From JAIYDJ01 sp031398695 (GTDB lineage Bacteria; Pseudomonadota; Alphaproteobacteria; Rhodobacterales; Rhodobacteraceae), in the NCBI GenBank assembly GCA_031398695.1, contig JANNNU010000225.1, forward strand, positions 1-48,748: a DNA stretch of 48,748 bases, in the 5' to 3' direction. Made by a program: the position numbers and the translations under genes. This document shows positions 1-7,702 of the stretch, in pieces (positions within the stretch are counted from its first letter, which is position 1; every line of letters begins with the position of its first letter). The notes beneath the pieces are model-generated. The model did not search any database and had not been told where the DNA came from. It saw only the letters and a program-made list of their open reading frames with translations.

Positions 1-465
1 GGTGTAAGTACCGGCCGGCCCAAGAAGCACCGGCGGAATCACGATCTCGGCCGAGGAGCGGACATATTTCACCCCACCATAGACGGAAAAGCGGTCGTTC
101 GCCTGGAACTTGAGCAGTGCTGTCAACTGCTCGCTGTCCCAGTGCGCCTCGAGCCCAGTATAGACCGCACCATAAAGCGCGTCGGCGCCGTAAGGCTGGT
201 TCAGGATGATCGCGTATGACAGCTTGTCGGTCAGGTCCGCCTTGTAGGCGAACGACAGCGTTGTGTAGCTTTCCGCCATGTCCCCGGTCGAGGCGACGCC
301 GCCCGCGACGCCCGAAACGCTGGGCGACACGTTGGAAAAGCCAAGCTGCAGGACCCGCCCGTCCTCGTAAAGCACCGAAAACGGAAGGGTGGACCGGTCG
401 ATCCCACCTGCGTGCACCATTCCTGTGGTCATGGCCAACCCGGCCAGAGCGGCTGCGTATTTCAT
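1..465 (-). CDS. FadL/OmpP1-family outer membrane transport protein (N-terminal part)
   Basis: Only the first 155 codons are inside the window; the gene runs off the left edge. The product starts MKYAAALAGLAMTTGMVHAG, a Sec signal peptide, followed by GGIDRSTLPFSVLYEDG. This Gly/Ser-rich beginning, then short beta-strand-like stretches with alternating hydrophobic residues (LSFAYKADLTDKLSYAIILNQPYGAD, a typical FadL turn), fits the long-chain fatty acid / hydrophobic compound porins of the FadL (OmpP1, TodX) family. The start at 465 is preceded by GGGGAGG six bases upstream. Family assignment is by resemblance of the N-terminus only; substrate unknown. Confidence 0.75.
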   Translation of the reverse strand, partial: MKYAAALAGLAMTTGMVHAGGIDRSTLPFSVLYEDGRVLQLGFSNVSPSVSGVAGGVASTGDMAESYTTLSFAYKADLTDKLSYAIILNQPYGADALYGAVYTGLEAHWDSEQLTALLKFQANDRFSVYGGVKYVRSSAEIVIPPVLLGPAGTYT

Positions 466-515
466 CTGATTCCTCCCCGAAAGTCCGATATTAATTATCA
501 TTTTTATTGATCCCG

Positions 516-544
516 AGGCTAAGCGGCCAAAAATGAACGGTCAA
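516..544 (-). promoter_or_regulatory. candidate sigma-70-type promoter for the FadL gene
   Basis: On the minus strand TTGACC (539-544) and TAGCCT (516-521) are separated by 17 bases. The spacing is ideal and the -35 box good, but the -10 box is weak. It lies about 50 bases upstream of the start codon at 465. The -35 overlaps a small dyad, GTCA-ATTAA-TGAC (540-552), which could be an operator. Sequence inspection only. Confidence 0.3.
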
Positions 545-578
545 TTAATGACGCCACGTCACATTTTCGTAATAAAAC

Positions 579-1466
579 TTATGTTGCGGATGCGCCTACC
601 GCAGGTTGCACGCCCGCGCGCAGGTTCAGCCAGATCGCCAGCAGGATGATGCCACCGCCCAAGAAGACCGGCAGGCTCAGCGGCTCGCCGTAAAACCATG
701 CCCCCAGGCCCGCGATCAACGGCAGCCGCACGAAATCGACCGGCACGACAAAGCCCGCCGGCGCCAAAGACAAGGCTGTCGTCAGGCACAGATGCGCCAC
801 GACCCCCGTGACCCCGACCAGCGCCAGCCAGGGCAGCGTCTGGGCCGTCGGCAGCCGCACCGCGCCATCGACAAGCGCCCCGGCCATTCCAAGGATCAGC
901 TGGATCAGCGTCATCCAGAACATGATGGTGATCATCGCCTCGCCCTTGGTCAGCAGTTTGGTCAGCATGATCGACGTCGCAAAGAACAGCGCGGCCCCCG
1001 CCGCCGCCAGCACGCCCACGTCGACCCGCCCCACATCGGGCTGCGCCACGATCAGGATGCCCACGAACCCGAGCGCAGCGGCAAACAGCCGGGGCGCCGA
1101 CAGCCGCTCTTTCAGGATCAGGGGGGCCAGCAACACCACCCACAGCGGCGAGGTGAACTCGAGCGCGATCACCTGGGCCAGCGGCAGCAGTCCCAGCGCC
1201 AGAAACCAAAGGTTCTGTCCGGTGAAGTGAAAGAGGTTGCGCACGATGTGCCCGCCCAGACGCGCTGTGCTGATCCGGCCCAGTTGCCCGATCACCGCCC
1301 CGAAGCACAGCACCAGAACCAGTCCAATGGCAGACCGCACGGCCATGATCTCGAACGTGTCATGCTGACCGGCCACTTCGCGCCCTGCGATGGCCATCGC
1401 GGTGAACGAGACGATGGAGCCGGTCATCCACAGGGCGGCGGCGAGGGGACGGTGGATGTCGGGCAT
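579..1466 (-). CDS. EamA-family (DMT superfamily) transporter
   Basis: The 295-residue product has about ten hydrophobic segments arranged as two similar halves, as in the drug/metabolite transporters (10 TMS, two EamA domains). The first helix (ALWMTGSIVSFTAMAIAGRE) and the motif RLSAPRLFAAALGFVGILIV at the end of the first half are typical. It probably exports a small metabolite across the inner membrane; the substrate cannot be told. The start has AGGAG six bases upstream. It points the same way as the FadL gene, 113 bases further on, but the gap holds a promoter candidate, so an operon is uncertain. Confidence 0.85.
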   Translation of the reverse strand: MPDIHRPLAAALWMTGSIVSFTAMAIAGREVAGQHDTFEIMAVRSAIGLVLVLCFGAVIGQLGRISTARLGGHIVRNLFHFTGQNLWFLALGLLPLAQVIALEFTSPLWVVLLAPLILKERLSAPRLFAAALGFVGILIVAQPDVGRVDVGVLAAAGAALFFATSIMLTKLLTKGEAMITIMFWMTLIQLILGMAGALVDGAVRLPTAQTLPWLALVGVTGVVAHLCLTTALSLAPAGFVVPVDFVRLPLIAGLGAWFYGEPLSLPVFLGGGIILLAIWLNLRAGVQPAVGASAT

Positions 1467-1747
1467 GTCGGCTCCTGCGGTCTAGGCGGTTGTGGTTGGT
1501 GATCGGGGGCATGTCCAGTGAACACGTGCAGAATTTTCCGGCGTCGGGCGCTGCGCCGCTGGCAACGGAAGGCCCGCTCGGCCCGCAACCTGCTGGCATC
1601 ACAAGAAAAGAGGTGTTTCGCGTCGGCATCGCGGTGAAAGTCTGGACAGGTGTTAGGCGTCGTGCAACTGTGCTCTGCACCAGCTTGTGGCCGCCCGTTC
1701 GAAGGCGTCGCAAGCCCGGGTAACATCCTGCAAAAAGGGAGTAATGC

Positions 1748-2854
1748 ATGGATCGCCGCTCATTTCTGACCAAAGCCGCCATCGGTGGTGTCGGTGCCGC
1801 CACTGTCACCGCGCTGGCAGCCCCCGCACTGGCCCAGACCCAGCCAAAGGTAACGTGGCGCATCACGTCGTCGTTCCCGAAATCGCTCGACACGATCTAT
1901 GGCGCGGCCGAAGTGATGTCGCAGTACATCTCGGAAGCGACCGACGGCAACTTTACCATCCAGGTGTTTCCGGCGGGCGAACTCGTTCCGGGGCTCGAGG
2001 CGGCGGATGCTGTGTCGTCGGGCACCGTCGAGGCGTGCCACACCGTGCCTTACTATTTCTGGGGCAAGGATGCGAGCTATGCCTTGGGCGCAGCCGTTCC
2101 GTTCGGCCTGAACGCCCGGATGATGAACGCCTGGTGGTACCATGGCGGCGGCATCGACATGATGAACGAATTCTACGCCACGCAGAACCTGATCGCGTTC
2201 CCCGCCGGCAACACCGGCGTTCAGATGGCGGGCTGGTATCGCAAGGAACTGAACTCGGTCGCCGATCTTCAGGGCCTCAAGATGCGGATCGGCGGCTTCG
2301 CCGGCAAGGTCATCGAAAAGCTGGGCGTGGTTCCGCAGCAGATCGCGGCCGGTGACATCTATCCGTCGCTGGAAAAAGGCACCATCGACGCGGCCGAGTG
2401 GGTGGGCCCCTATGACGACGAAAAGCTCGGGTTCTTCAAGGTCGCACCCTACTATTACTACCCCGGCTGGTGGGAAGGTGGCCCGTCGATCGCCACGATG
2501 ATCAACCTCGCCAAGTGGAACGAACTGACGCCAGCCTACCAGTCGCTTTTGCGGATGGGCTGCATGGTGGCGAACGCCGACATGCTGTCGCGCTATGACT
2601 GGAAGAACCCGACGGCGATCAAGTCGCTTGTGGCCAACGGCGCGCAATTGCGCCCGATGCCGCAGGACATCTTGTCGGCGGCCTTCGACGCCGCCGTGGC
2701 AACCTATGCCGAGGTCAGCGCCGTGAACCCGACCTTTGCCAAGATCAAGGCGTCGCAGGATGCGTTCCGCGCGGACGCCTATCTGAACGCGCAGTTGGCC
2801 GAATACAATTTCGACACGTTCATGATGGTGCAGCAGCAGGCCGGCAAGCTCTGA
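1748..2854 (+). CDS. takP: TRAP transporter substrate-binding protein, TakP type
   Basis: This 368-residue periplasmic receptor of a TRAP transporter is very close in sequence to TakP, which binds 2-oxo acids such as pyruvate with a sodium ion. It begins with a twin-arginine signal (DRRSFLTKA, then a hydrophobic stretch ending APALA), so it is exported folded by Tat. The DctP-family arginine is in LKMRIGG (Arg180), and the ligand-region motif EWVGPYDDEKLGF follows at 217-229. The C-terminus FDTFMMVQQQAGKL matches this subgroup. RBS GGGAG lies six bases before the ATG. The gene faces the permease genes takQ-takM, so receptor and membrane parts are transcribed separately. Ligand assignment is by similarity, from memory. 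Confidence 0.88.
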   Translation: MDRRSFLTKAAIGGVGAATVTALAAPALAQTQPKVTWRITSSFPKSLDTIYGAAEVMSQYISEATDGNFTIQVFPAGELVPGLEAADAVSSGTVEACHTVPYYFWGKDASYALGAAVPFGLNARMMNAWWYHGGGIDMMNEFYATQNLIAFPAGNTGVQMAGWYRKELNSVADLQGLKMRIGGFAGKVIEKLGVVPQQIAAGDIYPSLEKGTIDAAEWVGPYDDEKLGFFKVAPYYYYPGWWEGGPSIATMINLAKWNELTPAYQSLLRMGCMVANADMLSRYDWKNPTAIKSLVANGAQLRPMPQDILSAAFDAAVATYAEVSAVNPTFAKIKASQDAFRADAYLNAQLAEYNFDTFMMVQQQAGKL

Positions 2855-2877
2855 TCCCAGCCGGATCGCAGGAACCG

Positions 2878-2911
2878 CGGCCCCCGGGGAAACTCGGGGG
2901 CCGTTTGCTTT
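2878..2911 (+). terminator. rho-independent terminator after takP
   Basis: Stem CGGCCCCCG (2878-2886) pairs with CGGGGGCCG (2895-2903) around an 8-base loop and is followed by a T-rich tract (TTTGCTTTT). It begins 24 bases after the takP stop codon. Confidence 0.85.
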
Positions 2912-2940
2912 TGAACAACCGCACCCGAAAGGCGGGCATG

Positions 2941-2970
2941 AAAAAGACCGGCACCTTTTTAGGTGCCGGT
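2941..2970 (-). terminator. rho-independent terminator after takM
   Basis: Read on the minus strand, ACCGGCACCT (2961-2970) pairs perfectly with AGGTGCCGGT (2947-2956) across a 4-base A loop, followed by CTTTTT (2941-2946). It lies 28 bases after the takM stop, facing the takP terminator. Confidence 0.88.
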
Positions 2971-2998
2971 CCGTTCTGCGTGCCGTGGCCGTCCCGCG

Positions 2999-4846
2999 TC
3001 AGGGAGTTACGGGTGGCGCACCGATCTGCGGTGTGCCCAGTTGTGGCGCGCCCAGTTGTGGCGCGCCCAGTTGCGGTGCGCCCAGTTGCGGTGTGCCCAG
3101 TTGCGGTGTGCCCAGTTGTGGCGCGCCCAGTTGTGGCGCGCCCAGTTGTGGCGCGCCCAGTTGCGGCGCCCCTAGTTGTGGCGCGCCCAACTGCGGTGCA
3201 CCAAGGCTCGTGGTCCCGGCGGGTGCACCCAGGGTCGGAAGGCTGGGAATGGTGATCTGGATGCTCGATGGGTCGATTGGCGGACCCTTGTAGTGCATCA
3301 CCAGCCCGGGGAAGGCGATGACCACGCCGACCATGACCACCTGGATGATCACGAACGGCACGGCCCCCCAATAGATCTGGCCGGTGCTGACCCCGTCCGT
3401 GCGGATGCCGGTCACCTTGTCGGTGTAAGCCGATTTTGGAGCCACGCTTCGCAGATAGAACAGCGCGAAACCGAACGGCGGGTGCATGAACGAGGTCTGC
3501 ATGTTGACCCCCAGGATGATCCCCAGCCAGATCAGGTCGATCCCCAACGCCTCGGCCGGGGCGATCAGCAGCGGCACCACGATGAACGCCAGCTCGAAAA
3601 AGTCGAGGAAGAACGCCAGCAAGAAGATCAGCACCGATACGAAAATCAGGAACCCCGTCGCCCCGCCCGGCACGCCGACCAGCAGCTCTTCGACCCAGAT
3701 GTGCCCGTTGACGCCATAGAACGACAGCGAGAACACCCGCGCCCCGATCAGGATGAAGATGACGAAGGCCGACAACCGCGTGGTCGAGGCCAGCGCCTGA
3801 CTGATCACCCCGTAGTTCAGCCGGTTCTTCATCGCGGCGAGGATCATCGCCCCGACAGCGCCCATCGCGCCGCCTTCGGTCGGCGTGGCGATGCCAAGAA
3901 AGATCGTGCCCAGCACCAGAAAGATCAGCGCCAACGGCGGGATCAGCACGATGATGACCTGCTGGGCCAGACGGGACATGCTGTTGATCTTCAAAGACCT
4001 GTCGACGATTGCGTAGACGTAGATCAGCGTGATCCCGACCACCGCGCCCAGAATGTCGGCATTGGCACCTTGGGTGGGGTAAAGCCACACATGCGCGCCA
4101 TACCCGATGGCCATACAGGCCAGAAGCGCGATCGCCAGCGACCCGACTCCCGAGCCCAGTGTGCGCGCCTCGGGCGGCAGGGCAGGGACGTAGCTTGGCC
4201 GGAAGATCGACACGATAAAGATGTAAGCGACATAGAACCCGGTCAGGATCAAACCCGGATAAAGCGCCGCCTTGTACATGTCGCCCACCGACCGGCCCAA
4301 TTGGTCGGCCAGAACGATCAGCACGAGGCTGGGCGGAATGATCTGCGCCAGCGTTCCCGACGCCGCGATCACCCCCGACGCGACCCGCCGGTCATAGCCG
4401 TAGCGCAGCATGATCGGCAGCGAGATCAGCCCCATCGCGATGACCGATGCCGCAACGACGCCCGTGGTGGCCGCCAGCAGTGCACCGACGAAGATGACCG
4501 CATAGGCCAGACCGCCGCGAATGGGTCCGAAGAGCTGGCCGATGGTATCCAGCAGATCCTCGGCCATTCCGGATCGTTCCAGCACGATCCCCATGAAGGT
4601 GAAGAACGGAATGGCCAGCAACGTCTCGTTCGACATCACCCCCCACAATCGCTGGGGCATGGTGTAAAGCAGCGGCCAGTCCAGCGTGATGGTGTTTTCC
4701 GAATAGGGGGCCAGCCAGACCCCGATGGCAAAGAACAAGAGCCCGTTGGCCGCCAGCGAAAATGCCACCGGATAGCCCAGCAACAAAAACACTACGAGAG
4801 AGGCGAACATGATCGGTGCCATGTTCAGCGCGATAAGTTCCATCAT
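2999..4846 (-). CDS. takM: TRAP transporter large permease (DctM/TakM type) with repeat tail
   Basis: The 615-residue inner-membrane protein forms the ion-coupled transport subunit with TakQ and takes substrate from TakP. About the first 530 residues are hydrophobic segments typical of DctM (ALNMAPIMFASLVVFLLLGYPVAFSLA; IPFFTFMGIVLERSGMAEDLLD; GVVAASVIAMGLISLPIMLRYGY). The protein is long for DctM (often about 430 residues), because of a central insertion and a C-terminal tail. Residues 548-607 are twelve tandem LG(A/T)PQ units, ending IGAPPVTP. The start overlaps the takQ stop (ATGA). The permease assignment is secure; the tail has no function I can name. Confidence 0.9.
   Translation of the reverse strand: MMELIALNMAPIMFASLVVFLLLGYPVAFSLAANGLLFFAIGVWLAPYSENTITLDWPLLYTMPQRLWGVMSNETLLAIPFFTFMGIVLERSGMAEDLLDTIGQLFGPIRGGLAYAVIFVGALLAATTGVVAASVIAMGLISLPIMLRYGYDRRVASGVIAASGTLAQIIPPSLVLIVLADQLGRSVGDMYKAALYPGLILTGFYVAYIFIVSIFRPSYVPALPPEARTLGSGVGSLAIALLACMAIGYGAHVWLYPTQGANADILGAVVGITLIYVYAIVDRSLKINSMSRLAQQVIIVLIPPLALIFLVLGTIFLGIATPTEGGAMGAVGAMILAAMKNRLNYGVISQALASTTRLSAFVIFILIGARVFSLSFYGVNGHIWVEELLVGVPGGATGFLIFVSVLIFLLAFFLDFFELAFIVVPLLIAPAEALGIDLIWLGIILGVNMQTSFMHPPFGFALFYLRSVAPKSAYTDKVTGIRTDGVSTGQIYWGAVPFVIIQVVMVGVVIAFPGLVMHYKGPPIDPSSIQITIPSLPTLGAPAGTTSLGAPQLGAPQLGAPQLGAPQLGAPQLGAPQLGTPQLGTPQLGAPQLGAPQLGAPQLGTPQIGAPPVTP
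3026..3205 (-). repeat. 15-bp tandem repeat (12 units) inside takM
   Basis: Twelve head-to-tail 15-bp units, plus-strand form TTGTGGCGCGCCCAG, encode LGAPQ or LGTPQ on the minus strand. Five of the twelve are identical (runs of two and three). The others differ mostly at third codon positions, apart from the three units with Ala-to-Thr. All preserve the reading frame. The near identity of neighbouring units points to recent expansion by slippage. Confidence 0.97.
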
Positions 4847-5475
4847 TTGCGGACGCCTCCCTTGGCGATGCGGTCTTCTTCCTCGGCGGCCAAGCGGGCC
4901 ACTTCGGCGGCAAGGGCGGCGCCCTCCAGTTCGGCGGCCTCATGCGCCGAGATGAACGGGGTCGGGTCTTCCATCTCGCCGCGCATCACGGCGATCTTCT
5001 TGATGATTTCCGAAATGGCCTGAAACACCAGCAGGATGAACCCGGCCGCCAGCAGAGCGCGGGCCGGCCAGATGATCAGACCGCCCGAGTTGGTCGAAAT
5101 CTGCCCGATACTGTAGGCGTTCCACGTGTAAGGGATCAGCATCCACGCCATCAGGACGACGAACGGCAGCGTGAAGAACACATGGCCGAACAGGTCGATC
5201 CAGTGTTGGGTGCGCCGGGTCCGCGAGCCATAGAAGATGTCGATCCGGATGTGTTCGTTCTGCTTCAGCGTATACGCCGACGCGAGCATGAATGCCGCCC
5301 CAAACAGATACCATTGCAGTTCCAGCCACGAATTCGAAGACATGTTGAACGCCTTGCGGATCACGGCATTGCCCGCGCTGACCAGCACGGCAACCAGGAT
5401 CAGCCACATGACGGCCTTTCCGATGACTTCGTTCACGCTGTCGATGACCCGCGCGATCGGTAACAGGGGCTGCAT
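4843..5475 (-). CDS. takQ: TRAP transporter small permease (DctQ/TakQ type)
   Basis: The 210-residue product, starting MQPLLPIARVIDSVNEVIGK, has four hydrophobic segments: VMWLILVAVLVSAGNAVIR; the ELQWYLFGAAFMLASAY motif typical of DctQ; FTLPFVVLMAWMLIPY; and ALLAAGFILLVFQAISEIIKK. Its role is to pair with the large permease in the inner membrane. The chosen ATG at 5475 has GGGAGG nine bases upstream; a longer reading frame to 5553 has no such signal and would take in the promoter region. The end is an Ala/Glu-rich charged tail. It overlaps takM by four bases. Confidence 0.9.
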   Translation of the reverse strand: MQPLLPIARVIDSVNEVIGKAVMWLILVAVLVSAGNAVIRKAFNMSSNSWLELQWYLFGAAFMLASAYTLKQNEHIRIDIFYGSRTRRTQHWIDLFGHVFFTLPFVVLMAWMLIPYTWNAYSIGQISTNSGGLIIWPARALLAAGFILLVFQAISEIIKKIAVMRGEMEDPTPFISAHEAAELEGAALAAEVARLAAEEEDRIAKGGVRK

Positions 5476-5538
5476 GGTTCTGTTCCTCCCTTTTATTGTC
5501 TTCCACTTTCTGGTTCGAGCCAGCCCGACGAAGTGGTA

Positions 5539-5579
5539 AGAATAGTTGTCCAATCATGCCGTGCTTTGATCTGCATCAA
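5539..5579 (-). promoter_or_regulatory. FNR/FnrL-type box and promoter for takQM
   Basis: TTGATCTGCATCAA (5566-5579) is a perfect match to the FNR-family consensus TTGAT-N4-ATCAA. On the minus strand a -10-like TATTCT lies at 5539-5544, giving a start near 5532, so the box would be centred at about -40.5, the class II activator position (usually -41.5). The start codon of takQ is about 57 bases downstream. This suggests activation under low oxygen by an FnrL-like regulator. The box is seen directly; regulator and promoter are inferred. Confidence 0.7.
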
Positions 5580-5669
5580 CCATAGCAGGTGCTACGCCGA
5601 CAGACACCTAAATCGGCTCTATGGGCGCGTAAAGTCAACAGAACGCGGGGGGCGCAAGAGCTTGCCCGG

Positions 5670-5945
5670 TCAATCTTGCGTCACCGCAAATTCGCGGCGG
5701 ATGTGCCCGATCCGGGCGAACCAATCCGACGCGCGGGTGCGGGCCTGATGGGCGTCGAACGCGGCCCGGTCGGCAAAGACCTCGTCGACCTGCCAGATCA
5801 GCGGATCACCAGTCGGCCTCACCGAAAACGCAAGGCATCCGGGCTCGTCGCGCGTCAGGGCCACGTGTGCGGCAAGGTGCTGCGCGACGCGTTCTGCCTC
5901 TTCGGGGCTGGCGCAGATCAGTCGGCCTGTCAGGCGCACGGTCAT
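5670..5945 (-). CDS. ABM-fold protein (antibiotic biosynthesis monooxygenase / quinol monooxygenase-like)
   Basis: The 91-residue product MTVRLTGRLICASPEEAERVAQHL... has the layout of a dimeric alpha/beta barrel ABM domain: a strand (VRLTGRLIC), a helix (PEEAERVAQHLAAHVALTRDE), PGCLAFSVRP with the conserved EPGC, then DPLIWQVDEVFADRAAFDAHQAR. Proteins like this include YgiN-type quinol monooxygenases, but many have no known substrate. The ATG at 5945 overlaps the guaA stop in an ATGA; a longer start at 5981 would lie inside guaA. It is therefore translationally coupled to guaA, with no obvious functional link. Confidence 0.78.
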   Translation of the reverse strand: MTVRLTGRLICASPEEAERVAQHLAAHVALTRDEPGCLAFSVRPTGDPLIWQVDEVFADRAAFDAHQARTRASDWFARIGHIRREFAVTQD

Positions 5946-7498
5946 TCCAGCTCGATCGTGCCGGGTGGTTTGCTGGTGCAATCGTAAAACACCCGGTTGA
6001 TTCCCTGCACCTCGTTGATGATCCGTGTCGTCGTTTCACCCAGAAAGTCGTGGGTGAACGGATAGTAATCCGCCGTCATCCCGTCGACGCTGGTGACCGC
6101 CCGCAGAGCCAGCGCATAATCGTAGGTCCGCCCGTCGCCCATGACGCCGACCGTCCGCATCGGCAGGATCGCCGCAAAGGCCTGCCAGATCTCGTCATAA
6201 AGCCCGTGCTTGCGGATCTGGTCGATGTAGACCGCGTCGGCGCGACGCAGGATGTCGAGCTTTTCCGGGGTGATTTCTCCGGGGCACCGGATCGCCAGAC
6301 CGGGGCCGGGAAAGGGGTGGCGGCGTATGAACGGTTCGGGCAGGCCCAGCTCGCGACCCAGTGCACGCACCTCGTCCTTGAACAGCTCGCGCAACAGCTC
6401 GACCAGCTTCAGCCCCATCTTTTCGGGCAGGCCGCCGACGTTGTGGTGCGACTTGATCGTGACCGAAGGCCCGCCGCTGAACGACACGCTTTCGATCACG
6501 TCGGGATAAAGCGTGCCCTGCGCCAGAAACTGCGCCCCGCCCACCGCCGTCGCATGCTTCTGGAACACATCGATGAAAAGCCGACCGATGGTCTTGCGCT
6601 TCACCTCGGGGTCGGACACCCCGGTCAGCGCCCCCAGAAACAAGGCGGATTCGTCGGCGTGGATCAGGGGAATGTTGTAGGTGTCGCGGAACATGGTCAG
6701 AACCTGTTCGGCCTCGCCCAGCCGCAACAGCCCGTGATCGACGAACACGCAGGTCAGCTGATCGCCGATGGCCTCGTGGATCAGAACGGCGGCGACAGAG
6801 GAATCGACCCCGCCCGACAGCCCGCAGATCACCTTGTCCGAGCCGACCTGCGCCCGGATCTTGGCGATCGCCTCGGCGCGGTAGACGCCCATCGTCCAGT
6901 CGCCCTTGAACCCGGCCAACTTCACGAAATTCTCGTAAAGCCGCGCGCCCATCGGCGTGTGGTGCACCTCGGGGTGGAACTGCACGGCATAGAACTGCCG
7001 CGCCGGATCGGCAGTGATCGCAAAGGGCGCATTGGGCGAGGTGCCGTAGACCTGGAACCCCGGTGCGATGGAGGAGACATGGTCGCCGTGGCTCATCCAC
7101 ACCTGTTCGCGACCGCCCGCGAACCAGCCGTCCAGCAAAGGCGACTGCCCGTCCGACGGGGTGACATAGGCCCGTCCGAATTCGGCGGTGCCGTGCCCGC
7201 GTTCGACCCGCCCCCCCAGCAGGTGCATCATCACCTGCTGGCCGTAGCAAATCCCCAGTATCGGCACGCCCAGATCGAACACGCCGGCCGGCGGCATCGG
7301 CGCGCCGTCGGCAAACACGCTCGCCGGGCCGCCGGAAAAGATCACTGCGCGGGGGGCGAAGTCCGAGAGGAACGCGGGCGTCACCGTGTTGTAGGGATGG
7401 ATCTCGCAATAGACGGACAACTCGCGCAACCTACGCGCGATCAGCTGCGTCACCTGGCTGCCGAAATCGATGATCAGAAGGCGGTCATGATGGGTCAT
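5942..7498 (-). CDS. guaA: GMP synthase (glutamine-hydrolysing)
   Basis: The 518-residue enzyme converts XMP, ATP and glutamine to GMP in the cytoplasm. The N-terminal class I glutamine amidotransferase domain has the nucleophile Cys84 in GICYGQQ and the His/Glu pair in QFHPEVHHT. The ATP pyrophosphatase domain has the P-loop SGGVDSS. The C-terminal dimerisation domain ends with KPPGTIELE, the standard end for the family. MTHHDRLLIIDFGSQ matches the usual beginning, so the ATG at 7498 was chosen rather than one nine codons upstream. It overlaps the following ABM gene. Confidence 0.97.
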   Translation of the reverse strand: MTHHDRLLIIDFGSQVTQLIARRLRELSVYCEIHPYNTVTPAFLSDFAPRAVIFSGGPASVFADGAPMPPAGVFDLGVPILGICYGQQVMMHLLGGRVERGHGTAEFGRAYVTPSDGQSPLLDGWFAGGREQVWMSHGDHVSSIAPGFQVYGTSPNAPFAITADPARQFYAVQFHPEVHHTPMGARLYENFVKLAGFKGDWTMGVYRAEAIAKIRAQVGSDKVICGLSGGVDSSVAAVLIHEAIGDQLTCVFVDHGLLRLGEAEQVLTMFRDTYNIPLIHADESALFLGALTGVSDPEVKRKTIGRLFIDVFQKHATAVGGAQFLAQGTLYPDVIESVSFSGGPSVTIKSHHNVGGLPEKMGLKLVELLRELFKDEVRALGRELGLPEPFIRRHPFPGPGLAIRCPGEITPEKLDILRRADAVYIDQIRKHGLYDEIWQAFAAILPMRTVGVMGDGRTYDYALALRAVTSVDGMTADYYPFTHDFLGETTTRIINEVQGINRVFYDCTSKPPGTIELE

Positions 7499-7540
7499 GC
7501 GCCCCGTTACCGAGACCGAACGCAATGTTCAAGCGGCGAG

Positions 7541-7574
7541 CCGGGGGCCAGCCCCCGGACCCCCGGGATATTTT
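7541..7574. repeat. GC-rich palindromic element of a type common between Rhodobacteraceae genes
   Basis: CCGGGGGCCAGCCCCCGG (7541-7558) forms a stem and is followed by ACCCCCGGGATATTTT. I recall near-identical strings as frequent intergenic elements in this family. It sits between the divergent guaA and mttB-family genes, so it is not placed to terminate either. A degenerate relative, CCGGACCCCCCGGGA, is at 47631-47645. Confidence 0.5.
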
Positions 7575-7702
7575 CGCCAATGTGAAAGCAGCATGTCGTT
7601 TTGCGCCTTGGGCGATGTCGCTTTTGGAGAACTTGTGACGATTATGGGGCGCAGAATGGCGGGGCAGGGCGGCATAACAGCCGCAAACCATCGGAGACGA
7701 TC

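Noticed and set aside
3026..3205. CRISPR array interpretation of the 15-bp repeats
   Set aside because: No spacers, unit too short, and the array is coding in takM. No other CRISPR-like array was seen.
2905..3293. Plus-strand frames reading Cys-Gly-Ala-Pro or Val-Ala-Arg-Pro repeats over the 15-bp array
   Set aside because: The repeat is open in several frames; only the minus frame continues a real protein.
3176..5023. 615-codon open frame on the plus strand opposite takM
   Set aside because: Antisense shadow rich in Asp/His/Arg; the minus frame has clear TRAP permease segments.
5867..7585. 572-codon open frame opposite guaA
   Set aside because: Antisense shadow of a fully recognisable GMP synthase gene.
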